Shown here piece after piece: positions 50,690 through 59,954 of a stretch of 64,000 bases of DNA; within the stretch, counting starts at the first letter, position 1, and the number at the start of each line of letters is the position of its first letter. The DNA lies in NCBI GenBank assembly GCA_023390555.1, contig JAEWCQ010000044.1, positions 62,001-126,000 of the forward strand. The letters run 5' to 3'. Under the pieces are notes generated by a model. It was not told where the DNA came from and did not search any database. It saw only the letters and a program-made list of their open reading frames with translations. The stretch comes from Bacillota bacterium. GTDB taxonomy: Bacteria; Bacillota; Clostridia; Lachnospirales; Lachnospiraceae. Position numbers and translations under genes: made by a program.

Positions 50690-51919
50690 TTACTCCAATG
50701 GTTTGATTCCGGCTTTTACTGCCCAGTCATAAGTCTCCAGATATGGATCCGGATCTACCGGTGAATCGGTGGAATATATTTCGTAGATCAAACCATCATC
50801 GCCCACCTGACCGATACGTACCGGTTTTGCAAGATGCTGATTGTCTCCATCGATTGTAACGGTTCCTTCCGGTGCATCGTAGGAAATCTTTCCTGTGTCA
50901 ATTGCCGCAAGCACATCATCCACTTCAAAACTGTCTGCCTTCTCACATGCTGCCTTCCACAGATATACCGCATCATAAGCAGCTTCTGCCGGATCGGAAG
51001 TCACGCGGTCTTCGCCGTACTCATCTTTATATGCCTGAACAAATTCTTTGTTTTTCTCAGTGTCGGTCGTCTGATAGTAATTCCAGGATACCATATGTCC
51101 TTTTAAGATATCCGCACCGATGGTTGCTACCTCTTCCTCCGCAATGGAGAAGGACATCGTCATATAATCCTCACTGGTGTAATTCTTTTCAGACATCTGC
51201 TTGAAGAAGGATACGTTGCCCGTACCGTTTAAGGTATTGATGATGACATCCGGTTTTGCTTCTTCGATTTTGGAAATAATCGTTGAAAAATCGGTCTGAT
51301 CCATATCCGCATATTCTTCGCCTACCACTTCCAATCCGGCTGCCTCTACCTGTGCCGTGATAATCATGTTTGCCGTACGCGGGAATACGTAGTCAGAACC
51401 CAGCAGGAAGAACTTCGTGTATCCCTGATCGATCAGATATTCAATGGCAGGCACGATCTGCTGGTTTGGCGCTGCTCCTGTATATACGATGTTGCTCGAG
51501 GATTCCATTCCTTCATACTGCACCGGATAAAACAGCAATGCGTCATAGTCTTCAAAAATAGATTTTACTGCCTTACGTGAAGATGAAGTCCAGCATCCAA
51601 ATACGGTTGATATACCATCCTGGTCTACGAGCTTTTCTGCCTTTGTCGCAAAGGTGGATGGATCGGAAGCACCGTCCTCTTCCTGATATTCAATCTGGCG
51701 GCCTAATACACCACCGTCTTCATTGATCTCTTTAATTGCAAGTTTTTCTGCATCTAAGACTGCTTTTTCGGAAATTGCCATGGAGCCTGTCATGGAATGT
51801 AATAATCCGACTTTTACGGTATCTTCACCGTCTTTCCCGGAACCGCATCCTGCCATGGTGACAACCAGGGATGCCGTCAGAAGCACTGCTGTCAGTTTTT
51901 TCGATAAACATTTTTTCAT
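50690..51919 (-). CDS. urtA: Urea-binding lipoprotein UrtA
   Basis: A 409-residue binding protein. Signal peptide ends at lipobox MAGC, Cys25. The mature part has VKVGLLHSMTGSMAISEKAV, FGCWTSSSRKAVKSIFE, LLFYPVQYEGMESS and FLLGSDYVFPRTAN, all hallmarks of UrtA. Position before urtBCDE and urease confirms the role in urea capture. The frame extends to 51976, but the ATG at 51919 gives the normal signal peptide. Confidence 0.95.
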   Translation of the reverse strand: MKKCLSKKLTAVLLTASLVVTMAGCGSGKDGEDTVKVGLLHSMTGSMAISEKAVLDAEKLAIKEINEDGGVLGRQIEYQEEDGASDPSTFATKAEKLVDQDGISTVFGCWTSSSRKAVKSIFEDYDALLFYPVQYEGMESSSNIVYTGAAPNQQIVPAIEYLIDQGYTKFFLLGSDYVFPRTANMIITAQVEAAGLEVVGEEYADMDQTDFSTIISKIEEAKPDVIINTLNGTGNVSFFKQMSEKNYTSEDYMTMSFSIAEEEVATIGADILKGHMVSWNYYQTTDTEKNKEFVQAYKDEYGEDRVTSDPAEAAYDAVYLWKAACEKADSFEVDDVLAAIDTGKISYDAPEGTVTIDGDNQHLAKPVRIGQVGDDGLIYEIYSTDSPVDPDPYLETYDWAVKAGIKPLE

Positions 51920-51973
51920 AATTTCTACCTCTCTCATTTTGCGCTGTCTCATTGCTACCATCATAGATCTGAA

Positions 51974-52011
51974 CAAAAAAAGGAGCCATTATCCTCTGAT
52001 AATGACTCCTT
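51974..52011 (-). terminator. Intrinsic terminator in the urtA leader
   Basis: AAGGAGTCATTATC and GATAATGGCTCCTT pair around the loop AGAG, followed by a T-run. It lies 55 bases before the urtA ATG and 113 bases after the regulator stop. Confidence 0.8.
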
Positions 52012-52021
52012 CGTCGTCTTC

Positions 52022-52077
52022 CCTATGCTACATCTGTTACGATCGTTTTCTGATGTTGGTATACAATTTACCATAGG
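52022..52077 (-). promoter_or_regulatory. Possible three-way-junction RNA in the urtA leader
   Basis: On the minus strand CCTATG (52072-52077) can pair with CATAGG (52022-52027); inside lie two further stems, GGTA/TACC (52058-52072, sharing one base) and ACATC/GATGT (52030-52056). The terminator follows. It resembles a riboswitch layout but matches no aptamer consensus I know. Confidence 0.3.
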
Positions 52078-52123
52078 AATTACGAGAAAAACACCTTGAA
52101 AAACAGACTTTTTCCCTCGGAAA

Positions 52124-52879
52124 TCAGACGTTATTCAATTTTTTATACTCTGCCGGTGTCACGCCGACCACATTTTTAAACAGCTGGGAGAAATAATCCG
52201 GTGAAGCATAGCCGAGCAGCTCCCCGATTTCATAAACTTTATACTGTCCGCTTTTTATAAGCGGCTTTGCGTATTCCATCTTGATCTGATTATACAGACT
52301 GCGGAAACTCAGCCCCGTCTTATGCTTAATCTGCCTGCCCAGATAATCCTTATTCAGTCCCATCTCATCAGCCATTTCCTCAATGGTAAGGTTACAGTGC
52401 ATGTTTTCATCCATGTACCGGAAGATGTTCTGTATCAGGGCATCCTGCAGGTCTTTCCCGGGCAGAAGTCTCTTGGCAAGCCCGGTCACGCCGTTTTTAT
52501 TCTGTGCCAGCAAAAGTTCCCGCACCCTCTGCAGGACACCGTCCAGATCTTCTTCTCCCATCGGTTTGATTACGTAGTCAACCGCACCCATGCGAAGCCC
52601 TTCTCTTGCATATTCAAATTCATTGTAAGAACTGATGAATACGAACAAAACATCCGGATAGCTCTCTGTTACATGCTTCATCAGCGTAATTCCGTCCATA
52701 AACGGCATCCGGATATCGGTGAAAATGACATCCGCCGGGTGTTTCTGCATAGCTTCTAAAGCCCGGGAACCATTTGCCGCTTCCTGCTCAATACAAAAGC
52801 CATACTTTCCCCATGCTTTCATTTTCGAATATACATAGCGCACCGCATCGTCATCTTCTACCAGCATCACTTTGTACAT
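52124..52879 (-). CDS. YesN-type response regulator (REC-AraC)
   Basis: A 251-residue regulator: receiver (EDDD pocket, phosphoacceptor Asp in VIFTDIRMPFMDG, Lys in YVIKPMGEED) and C-terminal AraC-type double helix-turn-helix (TIEEMADEMGLNKDYLGRQI; VYEIGELLGYASPDYFSQLF). It overlaps the hybrid kinase gene by 13 bases and lies directly before the urt genes, so it probably activates urea uptake or urease. Confidence 0.92.
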   Translation of the reverse strand: MYKVMLVEDDDAVRYVYSKMKAWGKYGFCIEQEAANGSRALEAMQKHPADVIFTDIRMPFMDGITLMKHVTESYPDVLFVFISSYNEFEYAREGLRMGAVDYVIKPMGEEDLDGVLQRVRELLLAQNKNGVTGLAKRLLPGKDLQDALIQNIFRYMDENMHCNLTIEEMADEMGLNKDYLGRQIKHKTGLSFRSLYNQIKMEYAKPLIKSGQYKVYEIGELLGYASPDYFSQLFKNVVGVTPAEYKKLNNV

Positions 52880-55677
52880 ACCGTCATCTCCTTCTTTTCA
52901 CTGTCTGCCGTTTCCAAAATGTGTTCCACTGCTTTCCCGATTCCGGTAAAATCATATCGGAGCACTGCCTCCCGAAGCCGCTGCACCGTCTCCGGCTCAC
53001 AGAATGCGGACAGCTGTTCCATGTGCCCTTCGACAAGAGCAACCGCCTCCGTATCATGATCTCTGCTCAACCGTAGAATCTCATTACACAACTCTTTCAA
53101 CTTCATTTGATCAAAATCACTGCCTTGCCCCTGTAATGCCCCTTCCCTGGCAGCATCGTCTGCACGGCATCTGCTCTGCTCCCGGAAATGCTCCAGTCTC
53201 TGAATTGTATGCTCCCATAAACGGACAAATTCATCCAAGCGTTCTCCCTTTCCCTCACGCAGTTCATCCTGAAATCTGGCACAACACTCCTGTAACAGCG
53301 GACAGTACAGATTTCCGGTAATTCCTTTCAGCTGATGGACACACTCCTCTGCCTGTACATAGTCTTTGCTCTCCAGCAGGGTGCCAAGACGCCCGGCGTC
53401 ATCCTGATGCAGAATGAGAAAACGTTCTACGATTCCTTCCAGTGCAGACCGGTTTCCATTCAGCTGCTGCAAACAGGCAGCCTCGTCAAAATAAACAGTC
53501 TGTGCCGCTTCTGCGGACTCCTCCAAAGCCGGTATTTCTTCGACAGACGCGGGCATCCGGCCGAAATACGCTTCGAGCAGGGCAAACAGCTTTTCCTGAC
53601 GAACCGGCTTTAACAGACAGTCGTTCATTCCTGCCTTTTTTATCTTATCTCTTACTTCCGGTACGGCATCCGCGGTAAGAGCGATAATCGGTATTTCTTT
53701 GTAGGGCTTCATTTGCCGAATGTTTGCTGCCGCTTCATAACCATCCATTTCGGGCATGCGGATATCCATGAAAATCAGATCAATGTCGCTCTGTCTCTCC
53801 AAAATTTGAATTGCCTTTTTCCCGCTTTCTGCGGCAACCACCGTAATTTTGCACAGAGCCAGTATTTCACTCTGCACATGAATATTAATTTCACTGTCAT
53901 CGGCAATCAGCACCTTTTTCCCGTGGCAGTCCGGAACCTGTATCTTTTTTGCCTCCAGCTCCTCCGCTCGTTTTCCGGAGAGCGGAAAATCCATTTCAAA
54001 AGAAAAGACAGAACCTTTCCCCAGTTCACTTTTTAAATTCAGCCGGTGTGTCTGATCGCCGGAAAGTGCTATGATTTCACTGCAAATTGGAAGTCCCAGT
54101 CCCGTTCCCCCGTATTTTCTTGTGACCGAGGCATCGCTCTGGGTAAATGGCTGAAATATCTTCTCCCGTACTGTTTCTTCCACACCGATTCCAGTGTCTT
54201 CGATTGCAAAGAAAAGCAGACACGATTCACTTTGCATTTCCAATAACCGAATCAGAACTCTGATCTTACCTGCTTCCGTAAATTTGATTGCATTTCCAAT
54301 CAGATTCACCATCACCTGGCGCATCCGCAGGGAATCCCCTTTCACAACATGCGGAACCTCCTCCTCCAGTTGCACCGAAAGTTCCAGACCTTTTCGCGAA
54401 GCCTGCTGCATAAAAATTGCATGCACCTCATGCATCAGCTCCCAAAGGTCAAAATCCACGCATTCCAGTTCCAGATGCCCCGCTTCAATCTTGGAAAAGT
54501 CCAGAATCTGATTGATCAGTTCCAACAGTCCGTTGGAGGAATACCGGATGCTATGCAGATACTCCTTCTGCTTTTCGGCCAGATCGGTCTGCTCCAGCAG
54601 ATACGTATACCCATTGACTGCATTCAGCGGAGTCCGGAGTTCGTGACTCATCTGTGCCAAGAATATACTTTTCGCCTGATTCGCATCTTCCGCTTCATTC
54701 CTTGCTTTCCGCATGCTTTCTTCCGCATTTTTTCTATGGCGCAGTTCTTCAAAAAACATATCAATCATCTGGTTAAAGGCTTCGGCAAACCGGATCAGTT
54801 CCATTGCTCCATAGGGAACGATCTTTGCCCGCAATATCTGTATATCGCCTGCCACAGCCGGATCGGCATGGTCCGAATAATCCCCGGCCGCACAGATTTC
54901 CTTTGTATAACCCTTCAACGGCCGGATGTAAAGATGATTCATGATATTGAGCAGAAATCCGATGGCCAGAAGCGCCGCTGCCGCCAGTACGATCTGAATG
55001 ACTGTCGCGATTCTCGTCCCTTCTTTTCGCTGTTCCACTTCTTCATCCAGACGGCTGTTCATCTGTTCCTTAAATTCATCGATGGGTGTCATGATCTCTG
55101 TCTTGTAGTTCTCATAATTATCATCGTAGAGAATATCAATTGCCTTGCTGCGCATTTCTTCTGTCGTCATGGTATTCATTTCTGCCGGACTCTCATAGGA
55201 CAGCACATAACCGACATAGCGCTTTAACTGACTGTCCGAATCATAGTCTCCCGGCGTTTTTCCCATCGATACCAGCGCCAGCTTCATCGAGTAGATTTCA
55301 GTTTCCACAAGCAGATCCGAATACTGCTTTGCCTGTTCCAGTAATTTCTTTTCATTTTCAGGCGGATGATTCCGTTCAAAGGTCTCGATTGCCTCTTCTC
55401 TCTGTCTGGTATGAAAGATCTCATCCCAGTAATTGGACAGATGCTTCTCATCTCCCGTAATTGCAAAGTAGCGGACTTCCGCTGTCAGGTAGTCCGACGC
55501 ATTTGCCAGATTCTCACCAAGCTGACGGTACTCTGCCCGTCTGGTCTGGGCATTCTCCTCCTCCTGGATCGATATATTCATGTAGTATGTACTAAACAGC
55601 ATGGAAGCTGCCACTGCCAGAAAAATAAACATTGACATGATCCATATATTACGGCTGCTTCGCAGATTCCACTTCAT
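52867..55677 (-). CDS. Hybrid sensor histidine kinase with REC and HPt domains
   Basis: A 936-residue membrane kinase. Helices near residues 14-34 and about 225-245 bracket an extracytoplasmic helical sensor; then HAMP and coiled coil, HisKA (His in MSHELRTPLNAVNGY), ATPase (N-box VNLIGNAIKF, GGTGLGL), receiver (phosphoacceptor Asp in FMDIRMPEMDGYE) and C-terminal HPt (His in CVHQLKGITGN). The relay His-Asp-His can pass phosphate to the YesN regulator encoded next. Start 55677 is supported by GAGAGGTG; an intrinsic terminator lies 30 bases before it. Confidence 0.9.
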   Translation of the reverse strand: MKWNLRSSRNIWIMSMFIFLAVAASMLFSTYYMNISIQEEENAQTRRAEYRQLGENLANASDYLTAEVRYFAITGDEKHLSNYWDEIFHTRQREEAIETFERNHPPENEKKLLEQAKQYSDLLVETEIYSMKLALVSMGKTPGDYDSDSQLKRYVGYVLSYESPAEMNTMTTEEMRSKAIDILYDDNYENYKTEIMTPIDEFKEQMNSRLDEEVEQRKEGTRIATVIQIVLAAAALLAIGFLLNIMNHLYIRPLKGYTKEICAAGDYSDHADPAVAGDIQILRAKIVPYGAMELIRFAEAFNQMIDMFFEELRHRKNAEESMRKARNEAEDANQAKSIFLAQMSHELRTPLNAVNGYTYLLEQTDLAEKQKEYLHSIRYSSNGLLELINQILDFSKIEAGHLELECVDFDLWELMHEVHAIFMQQASRKGLELSVQLEEEVPHVVKGDSLRMRQVMVNLIGNAIKFTEAGKIRVLIRLLEMQSESCLLFFAIEDTGIGVEETVREKIFQPFTQSDASVTRKYGGTGLGLPICSEIIALSGDQTHRLNLKSELGKGSVFSFEMDFPLSGKRAEELEAKKIQVPDCHGKKVLIADDSEINIHVQSEILALCKITVVAAESGKKAIQILERQSDIDLIFMDIRMPEMDGYEAAANIRQMKPYKEIPIIALTADAVPEVRDKIKKAGMNDCLLKPVRQEKLFALLEAYFGRMPASVEEIPALEESAEAAQTVYFDEAACLQQLNGNRSALEGIVERFLILHQDDAGRLGTLLESKDYVQAEECVHQLKGITGNLYCPLLQECCARFQDELREGKGERLDEFVRLWEHTIQRLEHFREQSRCRADDAAREGALQGQGSDFDQMKLKELCNEILRLSRDHDTEAVALVEGHMEQLSAFCEPETVQRLREAVLRYDFTGIGKAVEHILETADSEKKEMTVCTK

Positions 55678-55706
55678 TCTTTCGACACCTCTCTTTTGTT
55701 CCCACA

Positions 55707-55753
55707 ACAAAAACAGGATAACCTCTCCGCCCCATTGCAGACAGTTACCCTGT
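55707..55753 (-). terminator. Intrinsic terminator in the leader of the hybrid kinase gene
   Basis: ACAGGGTAAC (55744-55753) pairs with GTTATCCTGT (55713-55722), followed by TTTTG. The 21-base loop contains a small nested hairpin TCTGC-AATGGG-GCGGA. There are only 30 bases between it and the start codon. Confidence 0.65.
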
Positions 55754-55772
55754 TCATCCATTCATTTTCTCT

Positions 55773-55801
55773 ATCTTATATTATTTTTTTGATACAGGCA
55801 A
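55773..55801 (-). promoter_or_regulatory. Promoter of the hybrid kinase gene
   Basis: TTGCCT (55796-55801), 17 bp, TAAGAT (55773-55778), located upstream of the leader terminator. Confidence 0.5.
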
Positions 55802-55865
55802 GTGGGAATGATTCGATGCCTTTTGTTTTCCTTCCGAAATCCGATTGCCGCAAGCGGCACTCCGG

Positions 55866-57554
55866 TTATACTTCAATCTGTCTTCCGGCTTCATCCTGTC
55901 CAGTGATCACAAACTGGGAGGTGTTCAAATCTGCCCTCAGACAGGCTTTGCAGCCATGGTTCTCCCATGTGATTTCCAGCTTAGCCCCTTCCGTACAGAA
56001 GGTCATACTGCCGTCAAATCCGAATGCAGGTGATGTGTTTCGAAATTTTAAAAGTTCGAGCTGTCTCTTTACTACGTTTTCTTTCAGAAGTGCCTCCACT
56101 CGCTCGCCGGACAGGTTTGATCTGTTAATTTCCTTATGCCCGTTCACTCCGGCAAGTGCAACTGCCTCATGATCATTTTTTCCTGCAAATAGATCCAGAT
56201 ACCATACCTGCGGCTTTCCAGGCATAAACAACTGCAATGCTCTGGCCAAAAGCATTTTTTGATCATTTTCACCGAGTGCACTATAATAAGTTGCATTCAC
56301 CTGATAATAGATGTTCTTCTGTCCATGAAGATTTTTCACAAAACCGCCGCGCTCCACAATCGTATCAATCAGTGTCTGAATCTGCCCGTCCGGAATCAAG
56401 CCTTTTAAATCCAGCAGCGGGATACCATCGTGACAGCCCAGCATATTTACCACACGAATATCATGATCGACCAGTTCCTTTGCCCATTTGGCAAGCGTGG
56501 TTCCGTCCTGCCGTTCCAATGCATCAATAATTAACCCCGGAAGAAAGAAGTCATATGTCATATAGCCTTTCTGCGATAGCATTTTATAGATGCCTTCACT
56601 GTAGCTTGCATGAATCTCCGGAAGCAGATTGATCGCATACTGATCCGCAAGCTTCTGAACCTTTTGAAGCAGCTCCCAGGTTCCCGGATCATTGAGGAAA
56701 TTCCGTTCCCCAGGTTCTTTTGGTGCATAGGCAAATGCATCCAGTCGGACAATTTTTGCACCATATCCGGCCAGCGTCTTTAATGTTTGGTCATAATGCT
56801 CCCAAACGAGCGGTGACTTGATATTCAAATCCATCTGTCCAAGATATTTTCTTCTGGATTCCATCAGTTCAACGGTTTTCTCCCGATACTTTTCCAATCT
56901 TCCAAACGATAGATCGAGGAGCTTAATCCCTTCTGCCAGCGCCTGATTTACCAATTCGGCCAGCGCCTCTGCGGAGCTGTACTGTATCTCCATTACCTGC
57001 ATCAAATCCTGCGCGTCCACCGGATCGTAACGTACCTCCTGATAGAAAGTATTCCAGTAAGGTATTTTTTTCCCATCCGGCATTCGTACCATCAAAACAG
57101 GGAGTCCCGGTTTCCGGAAAAACATGTTTTCAATCAATTTCGGGTCTGGCTGTATATAACCCTCTTCCGTCATTGTGCCATGACCTTCCCAGAACTTATT
57201 CCAGTCAATAAAGAAATCCAGATACCTTGATTTCTCACCATTGCGGATAATATCCTGAAACTGCTCCGACAGTACAGATGCATGGTTTAATATAAAATCC
57301 AGCTTCAAATCAATTCCAAGTTCTTTCAGCTCAGCCAGATCCTCGCGGCTGCCCAGCAGTTCATTAATTCCATAGTCAATCACAGAAAAGCCACGGTCCA
57401 GATCCGTGTTAAAAATACTCGGCAGGATATAAAAAGATTGAAACGCATCCTTCATTTCCGGCTTCTTTAAAAATAGGACTATGTCGGAAAGCGTTCCGCC
57501 AACACTATCCGGATACGCATTCAGCATTGCCCCGTTTTCATTCATTACTCCCAT
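55866..57554 (-). CDS. GH13_18 sucrose-phosphorylase-like glycoside phosphorylase
   Basis: A 562-residue enzyme of the sucrose phosphorylase subfamily. It begins near the family motif LNAYPDSVGGTLSDI. Nucleophile Asp in IVRLDAFAYAPKE, acid/base Glu in LLPEIHASYSEG, transition-state Asp in VNMLGCHDGIPLLD. It splits an alpha-glucoside with phosphate to glucose 1-phosphate; in this family the acceptor may be fructose, fructose 6-phosphate, glycerate or glycerol, and I cannot tell which. GGAGG lies 9 bases before the ATG at 57554, inside the end of the kinase-like gene. Confidence 0.82.
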   Translation of the reverse strand: MGVMNENGAMLNAYPDSVGGTLSDIVLFLKKPEMKDAFQSFYILPSIFNTDLDRGFSVIDYGINELLGSREDLAELKELGIDLKLDFILNHASVLSEQFQDIIRNGEKSRYLDFFIDWNKFWEGHGTMTEEGYIQPDPKLIENMFFRKPGLPVLMVRMPDGKKIPYWNTFYQEVRYDPVDAQDLMQVMEIQYSSAEALAELVNQALAEGIKLLDLSFGRLEKYREKTVELMESRRKYLGQMDLNIKSPLVWEHYDQTLKTLAGYGAKIVRLDAFAYAPKEPGERNFLNDPGTWELLQKVQKLADQYAINLLPEIHASYSEGIYKMLSQKGYMTYDFFLPGLIIDALERQDGTTLAKWAKELVDHDIRVVNMLGCHDGIPLLDLKGLIPDGQIQTLIDTIVERGGFVKNLHGQKNIYYQVNATYYSALGENDQKMLLARALQLFMPGKPQVWYLDLFAGKNDHEAVALAGVNGHKEINRSNLSGERVEALLKENVVKRQLELLKFRNTSPAFGFDGSMTFCTEGAKLEITWENHGCKACLRADLNTSQFVITGQDEAGRQIEV

Positions 57555-58521
57555 TCTCACTTTCCTCCATTAACCTGCAGTACTGTTCGTAGCTTAATAA
57601 TCTGCCGCTTTTTGATAAGATAATTTTTGCTTTGTGTGCCTGTGCACGCAGCATTTCCTGTTCAATTTCCAGAACTGCTGCCGTAAACGGGCTGTCTGTG
57701 GCTCCGTCACGGTTTCTGGCTCTCCGATGTGCCAGGGTTTCCTGCGGTGTACTATTTAAAAGGATCGGAATATCCACTCCTTTATAATGGTCACTGTTCC
57801 CGTGCGTCCATTCGATGATAAGAATCTGAATATTTGAAAAATCAACCTGCTCAAACCAGAGTTCCGTTTCTGTTCTTCCCATCCGCTTTAACCAGATCTG
57901 TTCTTCCCCGGACTTAAAACTTTGAATGATGGAGGTCAGATCATCAAATCCGATTTCCCTGCTGCTTCCCAGATACTGTCTCAATCCTTCTTTTCCATTC
58001 CGCAGATAGGAATCGTACCATTCATATTCTTTGATATGGTCTGAATTCGCATCATCGCCTTCTTCCTGAAATTTCCGAATCATCTCAAAGCGCTCACCGG
58101 TATATGCATGTTCCTTTATCATACCTCTTAACGCACTTTCCCGGAACACATGAAGACGTTCTACATCATTGTATTTTGGGATTTTATGCGGATAATTATC
58201 GCCGGACAGGGTGTAGCTTCCAATTCCGATTTCCTGTAAGTAATATGATAGCAAAGAAGCGATTTCAGATTTCCCCACTCCGGAGCCTCCGCATACCGTC
58301 AATACCGCTTTCCGGTTCTCTTCCAAAACAGGAATCAGCTGCTTTAACAGCTCCGGAAAAATAACTTTACTTTTGGCAATATGTTCTTCTCCAATACTGA
58401 TTTTATCCCCCGGCATATCACCATGCTGGATATCTTCCGGTATTTGCGGTGCCTCCCAGTGAACCGTTTTCTTTATGACCTCCAAAGCTTCCTTTTTCTC
58501 ATTCATAGTACTTTCCATCAT
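57538..58521 (-). CDS. P-loop kinase-like protein
   Basis: A 327-residue protein with Walker A CGGSGVGKSEIASLL near residue 75 and a uridine-kinase/phosphoribulokinase-like order: LSGDNYP after the P-loop, LIIEWTHGNSDHYKGVDIPI as a probable Walker-B and strand region, and RRARNRD as a possible lid. It is translationally coupled to the GH13_18 phosphorylase (17-base overlap). A small-molecule kinase acting on a sugar or acceptor of that enzyme is an inference; I do not recognise an exact family. Confidence 0.6.
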   Translation of the reverse strand: MMESTMNEKKEALEVIKKTVHWEAPQIPEDIQHGDMPGDKISIGEEHIAKSKVIFPELLKQLIPVLEENRKAVLTVCGGSGVGKSEIASLLSYYLQEIGIGSYTLSGDNYPHKIPKYNDVERLHVFRESALRGMIKEHAYTGERFEMIRKFQEEGDDANSDHIKEYEWYDSYLRNGKEGLRQYLGSSREIGFDDLTSIIQSFKSGEEQIWLKRMGRTETELWFEQVDFSNIQILIIEWTHGNSDHYKGVDIPILLNSTPQETLAHRRARNRDGATDSPFTAAVLEIEQEMLRAQAHKAKIILSKSGRLLSYEQYCRLMEESENGSNE

Positions 58522-58553
58522 TCTTCCTCGCTTTCAAAATCCTTACTTCTTTT

Positions 58554-59924
58554 CTATCTTTCTAAATGTTCACCGTTAGAAGTGATCACATCTTTATAAA
58601 AAAATCCCGAATCCTTTATTGTTCTCTGCTGTGTTTCATAATCGGTAAAAATCAGCCCGAAACGTTCGGAATATCCATATGCCCACTCAAAATTATCCAT
58701 ACTGCTCCATGCAAAATATCCAAGCAAATCCACACCATCCTCTGCCGCACGTTGATATTCCCTTAAATAGCGGTGCATGAAATCCACTCTGCTGCTGTCG
58801 TGAACCTTGCCGTCGTACGCAACCCAGTCATGGGATGACATTCCATTTTCGGTAATCAGAAATGGTTTCTGGTATCGTTCCGTTAAAAACTTCGGTGCCC
58901 AGTACATACACTCCGGTGTGACCGGCCACTGAATTGCAGTCTTTGGGAATCCATCCGGTCTTTTCACACGAACCGGATTTCCGTCCTCGTCAGCCCGGAT
59001 CATCACCGCATTATACATATTCTGACCGTAAAAATCCAGCGGCTGGGAAATCAGTTCCATATCTTCTTTTGTAATTTCAGGAAGGTATTTTCCAAAATAC
59101 GTATACACTTCCTTTGGATATTCTCCCAGAAATACCGGATCACTCCAGAAAGCAATATTCCACACGGAGTCGTTTAAGGAGTCATTCTGTAAATGAAATG
59201 TTGCTTTTTTCGCGGCTTCAATATCTGCCTTGGCATCAGAAGCCGGATAATACAAGGCACTGCATGGTGCCATTCCAATTTTTACCGGCCGGACTGCATG
59301 CTCACGGATCGCTTTCACTGCCATTCCATGCGCTTTGAGCAGATGATGCCAGACGGTAAAAAATTCATAGGCTCCGACCTTAAGTCCCGGTGCATGTTCA
59401 CCGGTCAGATAACCAAGACCCGCCACACACTGTGGTTCATTTATCGTAAAGAAGTTTTCCACACGATCCGAAAAATGCTCCGCAAGAATGGATGCATATC
59501 TATAAAAAAGTTCTGGAATCTCGGGATTCAGCCATCCTCCCTTTTTTTGAAGCTCATAAGGCAGATCCCAATGATACAGTGTCATATAGGGCAAAATGTC
59601 ATTGGCAATCAGTTCATCGACCAATTTATCATAATATTCCAGTCCCTTCGTATTCACTTCGCCTTCTCCGTCAGGGAGAATTCTGGCCCAGCTGACAGAA
59701 AAACGATAAGCCAAAATACCAAGCTCTTTCATCATTTTAACATCTTCCTTATAGCGATGATACTGATCACAGGAAATGTCCCCATTCTGATTTTCGTAAA
59801 TATGCCCTTCTTCTTTACAGAAAACATCCCAAATGTTTAACCCTTTTCCATCCTCCTGTGCAGCACCTTCCACCTGGTAGGAAGCAGTTGCCGCTCCCCA
59901 GATAAAATCTTTTCGAAAGCCCAT
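58554..59924 (-). CDS. GH1 beta-glucosidase
   Basis: A 456-residue retaining glycosidase. Start FIWGAATASYQVEGA, acid/base Glu in FFTINEPQC, nucleophile Glu in FLITENGMS and the aglycone-site pattern SSMDNFEWAYGYSERFGL. That last motif (DNFEWA followed by Y-ERFG) is typical of plain beta-glucosidases rather than 6-phospho-enzymes, so a non-phosphorylated, cytosolic cellobiose-like substrate is likely. AGGTG precedes the ATG at 59924. Confidence 0.92.
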   Translation of the reverse strand: MGFRKDFIWGAATASYQVEGAAQEDGKGLNIWDVFCKEEGHIYENQNGDISCDQYHRYKEDVKMMKELGILAYRFSVSWARILPDGEGEVNTKGLEYYDKLVDELIANDILPYMTLYHWDLPYELQKKGGWLNPEIPELFYRYASILAEHFSDRVENFFTINEPQCVAGLGYLTGEHAPGLKVGAYEFFTVWHHLLKAHGMAVKAIREHAVRPVKIGMAPCSALYYPASDAKADIEAAKKATFHLQNDSLNDSVWNIAFWSDPVFLGEYPKEVYTYFGKYLPEITKEDMELISQPLDFYGQNMYNAVMIRADEDGNPVRVKRPDGFPKTAIQWPVTPECMYWAPKFLTERYQKPFLITENGMSSHDWVAYDGKVHDSSRVDFMHRYLREYQRAAEDGVDLLGYFAWSSMDNFEWAYGYSERFGLIFTDYETQQRTIKDSGFFYKDVITSNGEHLER

Positions 59925-59954
59925 TTTTATCACCTCGTGTTCGATTGTTTTCTC

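Noticed and set aside
51961..52123. Known riboswitch (purine, TPP or guanidine-I) upstream of urtA
   Set aside because: The conserved aptamer bases of these classes are missing; only a generic three-way junction is possible.
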